Shown here: positions 45,302-54,692 of the stretch, one piece after another
Layout of the letters: each line of letters opens with the position of its first letter
Numbering within the stretch: the first letter of the stretch is position 1
NCBI RefSeq assembly: GCF_021166475.1
Contig: NZ_JAJOYS010000001.1
Span: forward strand, 248,001 to 312,000
Source of the DNA: Pelagibacterium xiamenense
GTDB taxonomy: Bacteria; Pseudomonadota; Alphaproteobacteria; Rhizobiales; Devosiaceae
Direction of reading: 5' to 3'
Length of the DNA stretch: 64,000 nt
The notes under the pieces: model-generated
Told to the model about the DNA's origin: nothing
Database searches by the model: none
Seen by the model: the letters and a program-made list of their open reading frames with translations, nothing else
Made by a program: the position numbers and the translations under genes

Positions 45302-45635
45302 CAGGTGTGAGGGTTCCGGGCTTCTTGGTGCATGACCAAACTATAGTCAGCCGCACAGCCCTATACAAGCATTGTGACAGCCGAACCCATTGCACGCCGC
45401 GGCTTTGCGCCCCGGAGCAGCCACCGTCCGGCGTTCGCGGGCACTGCGCCGAGCGCGCACCCTCATTTGCCGACGCGGATAATAACGAGCGGGTTTTGCG
45501 ATGTCACCAGAGGATTTGCACACCCGCGGGGCCAATCCGATTGCCTTGCCCCCGGCAGCGGGTCTAGACTCGGCTGTTGCAGAGCACGGGATCTTGACCC
45601 CGCGCCCGTCACACGAACCAACCCGAGAGGCAACC
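45302..45635. other. Divergent control region between irr and hpf
   Basis: A 334-bp gap with no gene. It holds the irr promoter described separately. The hpf side has A/T-rich words such as GATAATAACG (45478-45487), but no hexamer pair that I trust. If the inversion proposed in this report is real, one breakpoint lies here. No repeat shared with the fabA-rpoN gap was found by eye. Confidence 0.55.
45340..45368 (-). promoter_or_regulatory. Sigma-70 promoter of irr
   Basis: On the minus strand TTGTAT (45363-45368), a 17-bp spacer and TATAGT (45340-45345), about 40 bp before the irr start codon. Both hexamers match consensus at four or more positions. Confidence 0.55.
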
Positions 45636-46202
45636 ATGAGCTTGCGTGTATCCGGTAAAAACATGGACGTTGGCGAATCCCTGCGCACCACGGCCGAGGA
45701 CCATATCGATGCGGTGGTGGGCAAGTATTTCGACGGAGGTTATGACGGGCAATTGACGCTCGAACCCGAAGGCATCGGGTTCCGTGCCGATTGCATGGTG
45801 CATCTCGATACCGGCGTTGTGCTCTCCGCCAGCGCTACGGCGAACGATGCCACTTCGGCCTATGAAACGATGGCCGCGCACATCGAAAAGCGGCTGCGGC
45901 GCTACAAGCGCAAGCTCAAGAACCATCGGCGGAATGCGAACGGCACCGACGCCGGCTACGCCGATTACGTCATCGCGTTTTCCGACGACGAGATCGAACT
46001 CGACGAGAACGACGCGCCCCCCGTGATCGCGGAAACGACCCAGAGCCTCAGGACGATGAGCGTCGGTGAGGCGGTTATGGAGCTCGATTTGTCGCAGTCT
46101 GACGTAATCGTGTTCCGCCACGCTGGACATGGCGGCATGAATGTGGTTTACCGCCGGGCCGATGGCAACATTGGTTGGATCGATCCGGCCCTTTCCAATT
46201 GA
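45636..46202 (+). CDS. hpf: Ribosome hibernation promoting factor, long form (HPF/RaiA)
   Basis: A 188-aa long-form HPF that dimerises 70S ribosomes in stationary phase. The N-terminal ribosome-binding domain (MSLRVSGKNMDVGESLR to about residue 110) contains MAAHIEKRLRRYKRKLKNHRR. The C-terminal dimerisation domain (about 128-188) contains SVGEAVMELDLSQSDVIVFRH and VYRRADGNIGWIDP. The ATG at 45636 has a Shine-Dalgarno (GAGAGG) close upstream. It lies 48 bp before ptsN. Normally both follow rpoN directly, but here rpoN is 22 kb away on the other strand. Confidence 0.95.
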   Translation: MSLRVSGKNMDVGESLRTTAEDHIDAVVGKYFDGGYDGQLTLEPEGIGFRADCMVHLDTGVVLSASATANDATSAYETMAAHIEKRLRRYKRKLKNHRRNANGTDAGYADYVIAFSDDEIELDENDAPPVIAETTQSLRTMSVGEAVMELDLSQSDVIVFRHAGHGGMNVVYRRADGNIGWIDPALSN

Positions 46203-46250
46203 CGAAGGGCGATGACGTCCCCCACGAACAGCACCTAAAGGCTTCTTTTC

Positions 46251-46718
46251 ATGGAACTTGCTGACATTCTGTCGCAGGAATCGGTGATTCCGTGCGCAAA
46301 GGTCGCATCCAAACGACAGCTCCTCCAGCTTCTGGCCGAAAAGGCATCGGCGCGTGTTGGGGTCGATGCTCAGGTCATCTTCGATACGCTTTTGAGCCGC
46401 GAACAGCTCGGATCGACCGGTCTGGGCAACGGGATCGCGATCCCGCACGGCAAGATCAAGGGGCTCTCCGGCGTCACGGCGGTTTTCGCGCGTCTCGCCG
46501 AGCCGATCGATTTCGACGCCGTGGACGACCAGCCCGTCGACCTCGTCGTGATGCTGCTGGCGCCGGAGGGGTCGGGCGCCGATCACCTCAAGGCCCTGAG
46601 CAAGGTCGCCCGTCTCCTGCGCTCCGAAGGCATCCTCGACCGCCTGCGCGCGACCAAGGACGAGGCCAAGCTGCGCGAGATCCTGACGACCCCGCTCGAG
46701 ACGATCCACGCGGCCTGA
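46251..46718 (+). CDS. ptsN: Nitrogen-regulatory PTS protein EIIA-Ntr
   Basis: EIIA-type phosphoprotein, 155 aa, of the nitrogen-related PTS; it regulates transporters, potassium handling and sigma-54 functions. The phospho-acceptor His is in GNGIAIPHGKIKGL. ESVIPCAKVASKRQLLQLL is the typical start and DHLKALSKVARLLR the typical end. It is cotranscribed with hpf. A two-way terminator separates it from the convergent DUF1150 gene. Confidence 0.96.
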   Translation: MELADILSQESVIPCAKVASKRQLLQLLAEKASARVGVDAQVIFDTLLSREQLGSTGLGNGIAIPHGKIKGLSGVTAVFARLAEPIDFDAVDDQPVDLVVMLLAPEGSGADHLKALSKVARLLRSEGILDRLRATKDEAKLREILTTPLETIHAA

Positions 46719-46734
46719 TCGGGCTCACCCGGAC

Positions 46735-46773
46735 AAAAAAAGCGCCATCCCGCTCGCGCAGGATGGCGTTTTC
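46735..46773. terminator. Two-way terminator between ptsN and the DUF1150 gene
   Basis: CGCCATCC (46743-46750) pairs with GGATGGCG (46761-46768). Seven A precede it and four T follow, so it can stop transcription in both directions and is strongest on the minus strand. Confidence 0.85.
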
Positions 46774-46794
46774 ACGTTTCGGTGCGCGCGGGCG

Positions 46795-47097
46795 CTAGTG
46801 CAGGGTGGCGAGGGTCACCTCGTGCCCGTCGATCCAGTCCTGCACGGCTTCGCGCGTATCTGCGATCAGAACCGGCGCGCCGTCGGCGGACATCAAAAGC
46901 TCCAGTTCCTGCTCGGCCGGAGCCGCGCCCGCTTGCGGGACGAATTCGGCGAGATCGCCGGCATTCATCCGGCGCCAGAAGACGATGTCGCCGGCGCCCA
47001 GCGCGGCAAACTGTTCGGCGGTCAGGAACTTGAGAGGCTCGGCGGCGCGACCCAGCCGGGTGTCGTCAAACGTCCGCTTTTCGTCTGGTTTGTTCAT
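46795..47097 (-). CDS. DUF1150 family protein
   Basis: A 100-aa acidic protein of unknown function, restricted largely to Hyphomicrobiales and relatives and generally found downstream of a small heat-shock protein, as here. Typical wording is LTAEQFAALGAGDIVFWRRM and VLIADTREAVQDWI. The ATG at 47095-47097 has GGAGG 7 bp upstream, within the 13-bp gap after hsp20. It is therefore probably translated from the heat-inducible hsp20 message. Confidence 0.87.
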   Translation of the reverse strand: MNKPDEKRTFDDTRLGRAAEPLKFLTAEQFAALGAGDIVFWRRMNAGDLAEFVPQAGAAPAEQELELLMSADGAPVLIADTREAVQDWIDGHEVTLATLH

Positions 47098-47110
47098 AAC
47101 TCTACCTCCT

Positions 47111-47533
47111 TCACTCGACCGGCCGGATTTCAATGCGGCGAGTCACAGGTTCGGCCTGGGGCCGATGGACGGTTACGACAAGGAGGCCGTTTTCAAGGTC
47201 GGCACCCTCGACGCGCATGCCGTCGGCAAGCAGGAAGGTGCGCTGAAACTGTCGTGCGGCAATTCCGCGATGCAGATAGTCCCGCGCACCATCATCGGTT
47301 TGCCGGCCGCGTACGATCAGTTGATTATCCTCCGCAATCACTTCCAAGTCGTTACGAGCGAAACCTGCCACGGCGATTGAGATGAGATAGGTCTCACCGC
47401 CGTTCTGGGGGCCGGTGCGCTCGATATTGTAGGGAGGATAGCCTTCCGTAGCCCGGGAAAGCCGGTCGAAGCGCTCTTCGAAGGCCTCGAAGCCCAGCAC
47501 GAAAGGCGCAGAGAAAAGCGAAACGCGCGACAT
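47111..47533 (-). CDS. Small heat-shock protein (Hsp20/alpha-crystallin family)
   Basis: A 140-aa holdase chaperone. It opens MSRVSLFSAPFVLGFEAFEE, the usual start of this rhizobial subgroup, and has the alpha-crystallin domain (about 35-130) with YPPYNIERTG, YLISIAVAGFARNDLEV and HRGIAARQFQRTF. The start codon 47531-47533 is preferred over a Met eight codons upstream because AAGGACAGG precedes it and the family start matches. A sigma-32-like promoter and a ROSE-like thermometer lie upstream. DUF1150 follows after 13 bp. Confidence 0.93.
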   Translation of the reverse strand: MSRVSLFSAPFVLGFEAFEERFDRLSRATEGYPPYNIERTGPQNGGETYLISIAVAGFARNDLEVIAEDNQLIVRGRQTDDGARDYLHRGIAARQFQRTFLLADGMRVEGADLENGLLVVTVHRPQAEPVTRRIEIRPVE

Positions 47534-47605
47534 AGCGGTCAACCTGTCCTTGTCCATCAAGCAACATTGCCGCTCCGGCCCGATTTCGGCACCGGAGAAG
47601 CGTTG
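47534..47605 (-). promoter_or_regulatory. ROSE-like RNA thermometer in the hsp20 leader
   Basis: The predicted ~72-nt leader folds into two hairpins. The first is CTCCGG...CCGGAG (47573-47597). The second (47545-47566) pairs UGUUGCUU with AAGGACA around a 7-nt loop. A single unpaired G faces the Shine-Dalgarno, with one U-G pair beside it. This UUGCU/AGGA pairing with a bulged G is the defining feature of ROSE elements, which block translation at normal temperature and melt on heat shock. Known ROSE elements precede small heat-shock genes in rhizobia. Folding was done by eye. Confidence 0.65.
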
Positions 47606-47611
47606 AATATG

Positions 47612-47639
47612 ATATGGGGCGTTCGCGCACCGCTTCAAG
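47612..47639 (-). promoter_or_regulatory. Heat-shock (RpoH/sigma-32-type) promoter of hsp20
   Basis: On the minus strand CTTGAA (47634-47639), a 14-bp spacer and CCCCATAT (47612-47619). This matches the heat-shock sigma consensus CTTGAA-N(13-15)-CCCCATnT almost perfectly. The -35 side ends 13 bp from the start codon of the divergent glycosyltransferase gene. Confidence 0.75.
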
Positions 47640-47651
47640 AGACTCACGCCC

Positions 47652-48524
47652 ATGACCAAACCCGAACCGGTCTCGATCGTCATGCCTGCCTTCAGGGCGG
47701 AAACCACCATCGCCGCTTCGGTGAAAAGCGCGCTCACCCAGGACTTCGGCGCTTTCGAATTGATCATCGTCGCCGATGACGGGACCGACTACGAGGCCGT
47801 CCTTGGCCGCGCCGGGATCGCCGATCCGCGCATCCGCTACCTCGAAAGCGGGTTGGTCGGCGGCGGCTCGCCCCCGGCGCGCAACAAGGGGCTCGAGGTC
47901 GCGCGGTACCGGTTTTCGGCCATCCTGGACGCCGACGACCGCTTCGCGCCGGCAAAGCTCTCGGCAGCCATGCCGCATCTGTTCGAATACGGACTGGTCT
48001 CGTGCGCGCTCAACGTTACGCGCCCCGACGGCCGGGTTCTGCGGCAGGTCGGCACCGGGCCGGACCGGTTGCTCACGCCCGGAACCTATAAGTTCACCAA
48101 TCTCTCCATGGATTCGATGCTGGTCTACGACCGCTCCCGCGCCGATCCACGGTTCGATCCCGGATTGCCCTGTCTCACCGATCTGGATTTCCTTTTAAAG
48201 CTCTTCGCTACGATCCCGGCCTGCTATCATCTGGGAACGCCCTATCACGATTACGTCAAATTGCCGGTTTCGGTCTCGAACGGACCGGGGGTGACCGAGA
48301 AGATGGTGCGAACCAAGAACGCGATGCGGTCCCGCCTGGCGGCCGGTTACTATCCACTCCCCCATGCCCGGGACGTCGCGGGGATCGACACGTTCCTCGC
48401 GATCTCGCTGGCGGCCGAGAAAACGTACGAACCGGCGACGGATGGCGAGGGTCCGGCGCTGTTCGAGGATCATCTTGAGCCGATGCTCAGGGCCCGTTGC
48501 GACACGGCGGGCGCCGAAGCCTAA
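47652..48524 (+). CDS. Family 2 glycosyltransferase
   Basis: A 290-aa GT-A-fold enzyme. It opens VSIVMPAFRAETTIAASVKSAL and contains the nucleotide-sugar motif FSAILDADDRFAPAKL (DxD as DAD). Soluble, with no membrane segment. Acceptor and sugar are unknown and no other polysaccharide gene is nearby, so it is an orphan. Its ATG lies next to the heat-shock promoter of hsp20, so its own promoter must overlap that region. Confidence 0.88.
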   Translation: MTKPEPVSIVMPAFRAETTIAASVKSALTQDFGAFELIIVADDGTDYEAVLGRAGIADPRIRYLESGLVGGGSPPARNKGLEVARYRFSAILDADDRFAPAKLSAAMPHLFEYGLVSCALNVTRPDGRVLRQVGTGPDRLLTPGTYKFTNLSMDSMLVYDRSRADPRFDPGLPCLTDLDFLLKLFATIPACYHLGTPYHDYVKLPVSVSNGPGVTEKMVRTKNAMRSRLAAGYYPLPHARDVAGIDTFLAISLAAEKTYEPATDGEGPALFEDHLEPMLRARCDTAGAEA

Positions 48525-48623
48525 GTGTCCGCAGATACGTCAGATGACGGATGCGGCGCTTAAATTTTCGCGCAGGCCCCTGACATAAAGTGTCATGTGC
48601 GATCCTTTTCGACGGGGCCGGGC

Positions 48624-49079
48624 ATGAGGCGTGACAGACCGTATCGGTTTTCCATGGTGGGCATTTCGCACTTCCGCGCCGACGGCACCGCGGCGGCCGT
48701 GGTCGAATTCGCCCTGCTCCTGCCCGTCTATCTGCTGCTCGTTCTGGGCATGATCGCCTACGGCATCTATTTCGGCGCCGCGCATTCCGTCCAGCAGCTC
48801 GCCGCGGACGCGGCGCGGGTGGCGGTGGCGGGATTGACCGCCGACGAACGCGCCGCGCTCGTTACCGCCTTCGTCAAGGCCAACGGCCCGAGCTATGTCC
48901 TGATCGACCCCGAGAAGCTCGCGGTGGCCCCCGAGCAGAGCCCGGCCGACCCGGCGCAGTACAACGTTACGCTGAGCTACGACGCTTCGGCGCTGCCGAT
49001 CTGGAACCTTTACCCCCCGATACCGCTGCCGGGCAAAACCATCATGTACCGCTCTACGGTCAGGCAGGGCGGCATATAG
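48624..49079 (+). CDS. TadE-family pilus-like pseudopilin
   Basis: A 151-aa protein with the TadE signature: a short basic N-terminus, then DGTAAAVVEFALLLPVYLLLVLGMIAYGIYF, where the Glu before the membrane segment is typical (the stretch is split around VVEFALLLP), and an extracellular part. The start is uncertain. ATG at 48624 is used, but a GTG at 48597 and an ATG at 48654 are also in frame. The TadG-like gene begins 2 bp after the stop. No Flp pilin, CpaB/C/F or TadB/C gene is in the window. Confidence 0.8.
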   Translation: MRRDRPYRFSMVGISHFRADGTAAAVVEFALLLPVYLLLVLGMIAYGIYFGAAHSVQQLAADAARVAVAGLTADERAALVTAFVKANGPSYVLIDPEKLAVAPEQSPADPAQYNVTLSYDASALPIWNLYPPIPLPGKTIMYRSTVRQGGI

Positions 49080-49081
49080 CC

Positions 49082-50794
49082 ATGCCTGGCTTGAGGACGG
49101 CCATCGCGCCCTTTCTGGCCGACGAAGCGGCCAACTTTACCGTCATGACGGCATTGATCATGCCGGTGCTGCTCGGGATCGCGGCGCTGGCGGTCGATTA
49201 TGCGTCGCTCACCCACCAGAAGCGCAGGCTCCAGGCCGCCGTCGATCTCGCCGCAATCCACGCGGCGGGCGATCCGGACAATGCGGGCGCGCGCGCGCGC
49301 ACCGTCCTTGTCGATGCCGGTTTTGTCGCCCCGCAGACCGCGCTCGAGGCGCTTGTCGGCGAAGAGGGACCGCTGACGGTGGTCCGGGGGCTCTATCGCG
49401 CCGATATCGGGACGCCCGCCGCAACGCGATTTGTTCCCGAGGGGAGCGCCGTCAACGCCGTGAGCGTCGCATTCACGACACCCGGGACGCTGCATTTCGC
49501 GCGCACGTTCTACGCCGGCGACATGGCCCTGGGCGCCCGCGCCACCGCCAGCGTCACACCGCGCGCCGCACTCTCCGTCGGCTCGCGGCTGGCGAGCCTC
49601 GATGCGGGCGTGCTCAATGCGCTCCTTGGCGGCCTGTTGGGCACGACGCTCGAATTCGAACTTCTCGACTACGAGGCGCTGGCAGATCTCGACATCGATC
49701 TTCTCGATGTCCTCGACGCCCTTGCCGGAGATATCGGGATTGAGGCGGGCACATATCGCCGGGTGCTCACGGCCGACGTCGCGCTCGCCGACCTCGCCGC
49801 TGCCATCGCTGCCGCTTCGAGCGATGAAGACCATGCCGCCGTCGCGGTTCTTCTGAATCTCGCCGGCCGGCTCGATGACGAGATCGTCGTCGACATGGCG
49901 AACCTCGTGGCGTTCGGCGATCTGGCCGCCCTCGGCATCGGAACGGCGTCTTCGGGCGTATGGGCGACCCTGGATGCGCTGTCGCTGGTCACCGCGGCGG
50001 CGGCACTTGCGGACGGCACCCATCAGGTCGCGCTCGATTTGGGAGCCGGAATTCCCGGGCTGGCTGGGTTCACCGCGCGGCTTGCGGTCGGCGAGCCGCC
50101 CCAGGGCGCGTGGTTCACGCTTGCCGGCGACGGCGGCTACGTGCGCACCGCGCAGGTCCGGCTGAAGTTCGAATTCTCGCTTCTGGGCGACGGCGGCCCG
50201 GGCATCGGCGCGTTCGGCGTCACCGTGCCGGTTTATGCCGAACTGGCGCCCGCCGAAGCCTGGTTGGTTTCCGTAACCTGCCCGCCCGGCGTTCCAGCCG
50301 GCGCCCGGGCGACTGTCGGGGCACGGCCGGGTGTTCTGCGGCTCGCCATCGGCGCGACCGATCCGGACGCGTTTTTCGACACCGCTGCGCCTTTTTCGGT
50401 CGGCTACGGCACCCTGGCGACGGTCGCCGGCCTCGCCCGCGTGACCGGACGCGCGGATATCGCGATGGTTCAGGACGACCCCTATACGCTTTATTTCGAC
50501 GCCGCCGATGCCGCGGCGGGAACCGTCAGGACGGTCTCTACCGTCACCCCGGTCGCTTCGCTCACCGGAAGCCTCCTCGAAACCCTTGACCTGCGCCTCG
50601 AGCTCATCGGCCCGAGCCTTTTGGGCGGGCTGCTCGACGGGCTCACCGAGACCGTGGATGCCCTCGTGGCGCCCCTCGCGCCGGTCATCGACACATCCCT
50701 TGCGGCGATCTTCGAAAGCCTCGGGACTGGCCTGGGCGAAGCCGACATCCGCGTGCACGGTTTCGATTGCCGCGCCCCGGCGCTTGTGCAGTAG
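49082..50794 (+). CDS. TadG-like protein with N-terminal TadE/Flp-type anchor
   Basis: A 570-aa surface protein. A TadG-type start (DEAANFTVMTALIMPVLLGIAALAVDYASLTHQKRRLQAAVDLAAIHAA; here the region from residue 14 to 62) supplies one membrane helix. The large exported remainder has Leu/Ala-rich repeats (about 170-320) and a beta-rich end with GVRCXXP-like VHGFDCRAPALVQ. TadG proteins sit in the Flp/Tad pilus, or alone as TadE/TadG pairs of unknown role. It follows TadE by 2 bp and ends next to the convergent YdeI gene with no gap. Confidence 0.78.
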   Translation: MPGLRTAIAPFLADEAANFTVMTALIMPVLLGIAALAVDYASLTHQKRRLQAAVDLAAIHAAGDPDNAGARARTVLVDAGFVAPQTALEALVGEEGPLTVVRGLYRADIGTPAATRFVPEGSAVNAVSVAFTTPGTLHFARTFYAGDMALGARATASVTPRAALSVGSRLASLDAGVLNALLGGLLGTTLEFELLDYEALADLDIDLLDVLDALAGDIGIEAGTYRRVLTADVALADLAAAIAAASSDEDHAAVAVLLNLAGRLDDEIVVDMANLVAFGDLAALGIGTASSGVWATLDALSLVTAAAALADGTHQVALDLGAGIPGLAGFTARLAVGEPPQGAWFTLAGDGGYVRTAQVRLKFEFSLLGDGGPGIGAFGVTVPVYAELAPAEAWLVSVTCPPGVPAGARATVGARPGVLRLAIGATDPDAFFDTAAPFSVGYGTLATVAGLARVTGRADIAMVQDDPYTLYFDAADAAAGTVRTVSTVTPVASLTGSLLETLDLRLELIGPSLLGGLLDGLTETVDALVAPLAPVIDTSLAAIFESLGTGLGEADIRVHGFDCRAPALVQ

Positions 50795-51397
50795 CTATTT
50801 CTGCTTTCCGTTGGGGTGCAGCGTCTCGCCCCGCGCGAGCATGGCGACGAACTGCGCGATCTTGCGCTGCCGCGTGTCCGTGCGCTTGGCGTTGTTGATC
50901 CGGAAGGTCAGCGCGAAAAGATTGGCACGGTTGAGCGTTTCGAACGTGGCCTTGGCCCGTGCGTCGGCGGCGACCGCGTCGAGGAAATCCTGCGGCACCT
51001 CCAGTTCGGTGCCCGGAGCATAGGCCCGCTCCCAGCGTCCGTCGGCCTTCGCCGCTTCGATTTCCTTGAGCCCCGGCGCCTGCATGAGTCCCGCTGCAAT
51101 CAGGCTTTCGGCATGCCGGACATTGATGAGCGACCAGATCGACGCCTTCCGCCGTGGCGTGAAGCGCAGCACATAGGCCTCTTCGTCGAATTTTTTCTTG
51201 ATCCCGTCGATCCAGCCCCAGCACAGTGCCGCCCTCACTGCCTCCTCATAGCTGAGTGTGGGGTATCCCGTGTGCACCTTGTAGAATTTCACCCAGAGGA
51301 AATCCTCTGCGGCGTGGTTGTCCCTCAGCCACGCATAGAAGGTGTCTCCCGTTTCGAACGGGAGAACCTTGTCGGGGTCGACGATAACGGGGGCCAT
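50795..51397 (-). CDS. YdeI/OmpD-associated family protein
   Basis: A 200-aa protein of the YdeI family. WVKFYKVHTGYPTLSYEEAVRAALCWGWIDGIKKKFDEEAYVLRFTPRR contains the defining CWGWIDG and RFTPRR motifs (the region is split around CWGWIDG). The C-terminus is basic and rich in Arg/Lys (AKRTDTRQRKIAQF). Some relatives protect against bacteriocins or associate with outer-membrane proteins, but for this protein no role is known. The stop abuts the TadG stop. Confidence 0.85.
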   Translation of the reverse strand: MAPVIVDPDKVLPFETGDTFYAWLRDNHAAEDFLWVKFYKVHTGYPTLSYEEAVRAALCWGWIDGIKKKFDEEAYVLRFTPRRKASIWSLINVRHAESLIAAGLMQAPGLKEIEAAKADGRWERAYAPGTELEVPQDFLDAVAADARAKATFETLNRANLFALTFRINNAKRTDTRQRKIAQFVAMLARGETLHPNGKQK

Positions 51398-51488
51398 TGT
51401 GTTGCGTCCTCAAGCCTTGCTGGCCCCAGTCAAGCGCAGGCCGGTGCTCTGGACAAGTCTCGCATTCGCGAATCCGCGCAATCGCAGC

Positions 51489-51519
51489 AAAAAAGCCGCG
51501 CTTGCAAGCGCGGCTTTTT
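51489..51519. terminator. Two-way terminator next to tRNA-Ala
   Basis: GCCGCGCTTG pairs perfectly with CAAGCGCGGC (51495-51514), with A's before and T's after. It is the likely end of the tRNA-Ala transcript on the minus strand. Confidence 0.85.
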
Positions 51520-51533
51520 GAAGTTCGGTAGGA

Positions 51534-51609
51534 TGGTGGAGCCAAGCGGGATCGAACCGCTGACCTCCTGCATGCCATGCAGGCGCTCTCCCAGCTGAGC
51601 TATGGCCCC
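51534..51609 (-). tRNA. tRNA-Ala (anticodon GGC)
   Basis: A 76-nt tRNA with encoded CCA. The acceptor arm GGGGCCA pairs with TGGCTCC. The D-arm contains GCTCAGCTGGGAGAGC, the anticodon arm CTGCATGGCATGCAG (GGC) and the T-arm GGTTCGATC. The terminator lies about 15 bp downstream. Confidence 0.96.
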
Positions 51610-51721
51610 TTTTGTGTCCCTGTGCCGGCAGACCCGGCCCGAACGGCGGCGAACCTATGTGAGACGCGTCGCGGACGCAAGAGCAAAAATGGCGCGTGCG
51701 ACGGATTTTTGACAGCCCGGT

Positions 51722-52144
51722 TTACCGGTCTTCGTCCTCGTCGACATCGACGTCGAAATCGATGTTGTCATCGTCGTCATCGGTCTCAAGGAAGCTGTCG
51801 TCGTCATCCCCGCCGAGATCCTCGTCGACCTCCACATCCTCGACGTCGGGGATGTCATCGCCGTTGTCATCGTCGTCATCGTTGTCGGTGTCGCTCTCGG
51901 CGTCCGAAAGCGAGATGACCTCCGCCCCGGCGGCTTCCGCGGCGAGATCGACATCGACCTCTTCTTCTTTTTCGGGCCGCGCTTTCTCGGCGGGCTTGGG
52001 CGCCTTTTCGGGCGCAGCCTCAAAGAAGGACACCGGGTAGGACTTGCCCGTATAGGGCGAAACCACGGGATCCTTGTTGAGATCGTAGAATTTTTTGCCC
52101 GTCACCGGGCATGTGCGCTTCGTACCGCGTTCATCAGTGGCCAA
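51722..52144 (-). CDS. TIGR02300 family protein (acidic C-terminus)
   Basis: A 140-aa protein of unknown function. The N-terminus reads GTKRTCPVTGKKFYDLNKDPVV and SPYTGKSYPVSFFEAA, as in TIGR02300. The last ~75 residues are nearly all acidic (runs of Asp/Glu such as DNDDDDDNGDDI), likely disordered. No ATG fits. TTG at 52142-52144 with GGGGAA upstream is used, giving LATDERG as the first residues. Gene position between tRNA-Ala and aroA is conserved in several relatives. It is divergent from aroA. Confidence 0.86.
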   Translation of the reverse strand: MATDERGTKRTCPVTGKKFYDLNKDPVVSPYTGKSYPVSFFEAAPEKAPKPAEKARPEKEEEVDVDLAAEAAGAEVISLSDAESDTDNDDDDDNGDDIPDVEDVEVDEDLGGDDDDSFLETDDDDDNIDFDVDVDEDEDR

Positions 52145-52258
52145 GGCAATTCCCCATTGCTCTTTAAATGTCTCGGATCGGCAGGGGCGGGCAATAAGGG
52201 CGCGCCGCGAATTTGCCGGTTCGGTTACGACGAAATTTTCGGCCCTGTCAAACGCTAA

Positions 52259-54351
<2,093 letters not shown>

Positions 54352-54357
<6 letters not shown>

Positions 54358-54374
54358 GTGGCTACCACTTATTC
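54352..54374 (+). promoter_or_regulatory. Perfect palindrome spanning the cmk stop codon
   Basis: GAATAAGTGG-CTA-CCACTTATTC has 10-bp perfect arms and a 3-base centre. The TAA of cmk lies in the left arm. No U-run follows, so it is not a classical terminator. It could be an operator for a dimeric regulator acting on rpsA or an mRNA-processing hairpin. Confidence 0.55.
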
Positions 54375-54692
54375 GGTTCGGAAAGCCGACAAACCGGAGA
54401 GGACCTTAATCCAAGCTTGCGGCTCTGGGCGGGTTCAATTTCGGGCCGGTCGTTCCTATATCGCGACCGTGTGAGGCGCAGTGCGCCTCCAGTGCTTTTG
54501 CCGGGACATCCGCAGGACAAGGACGAACGTGCGCGTGGCGTTTACGGGGATGTGTCCGTAAAGGCCCCTGGCGCGTTGGACGTGCCCGCACCCTTTTCAA
54601 GAACCGAGCCCGTTCGCGTGGACTTCATGCGGACGGACCCCATCATCAACACCAACCCAACCATGTTCCGGCCCGGCCGGAATGGAGATTGA
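54375..54692 (+). promoter_or_regulatory. Long rpsA leader with hairpins
   Basis: 318 bp without a credible gene. A candidate promoter is TTCAAT (54434-54439), 17 bp, TATATC (54457-54462). Just after its expected start point lies GAGGCGC-AGT-GCGCCTC (54473-54489), and a second hairpin TTTACGG...CCGTAAA lies at 54541-54562. Leaders of rpsA are often targets of S1 autoregulation. That role is an inference here. Confidence 0.4.

Noticed and set aside
51722-51960. Trinucleotide-like repeat (GTC/ATC-rich) suggesting a repeat array
   Set aside because: It is the acidic, Asp/Glu-coding tail of the TIGR02300 protein, not a CRISPR or tandem repeat.
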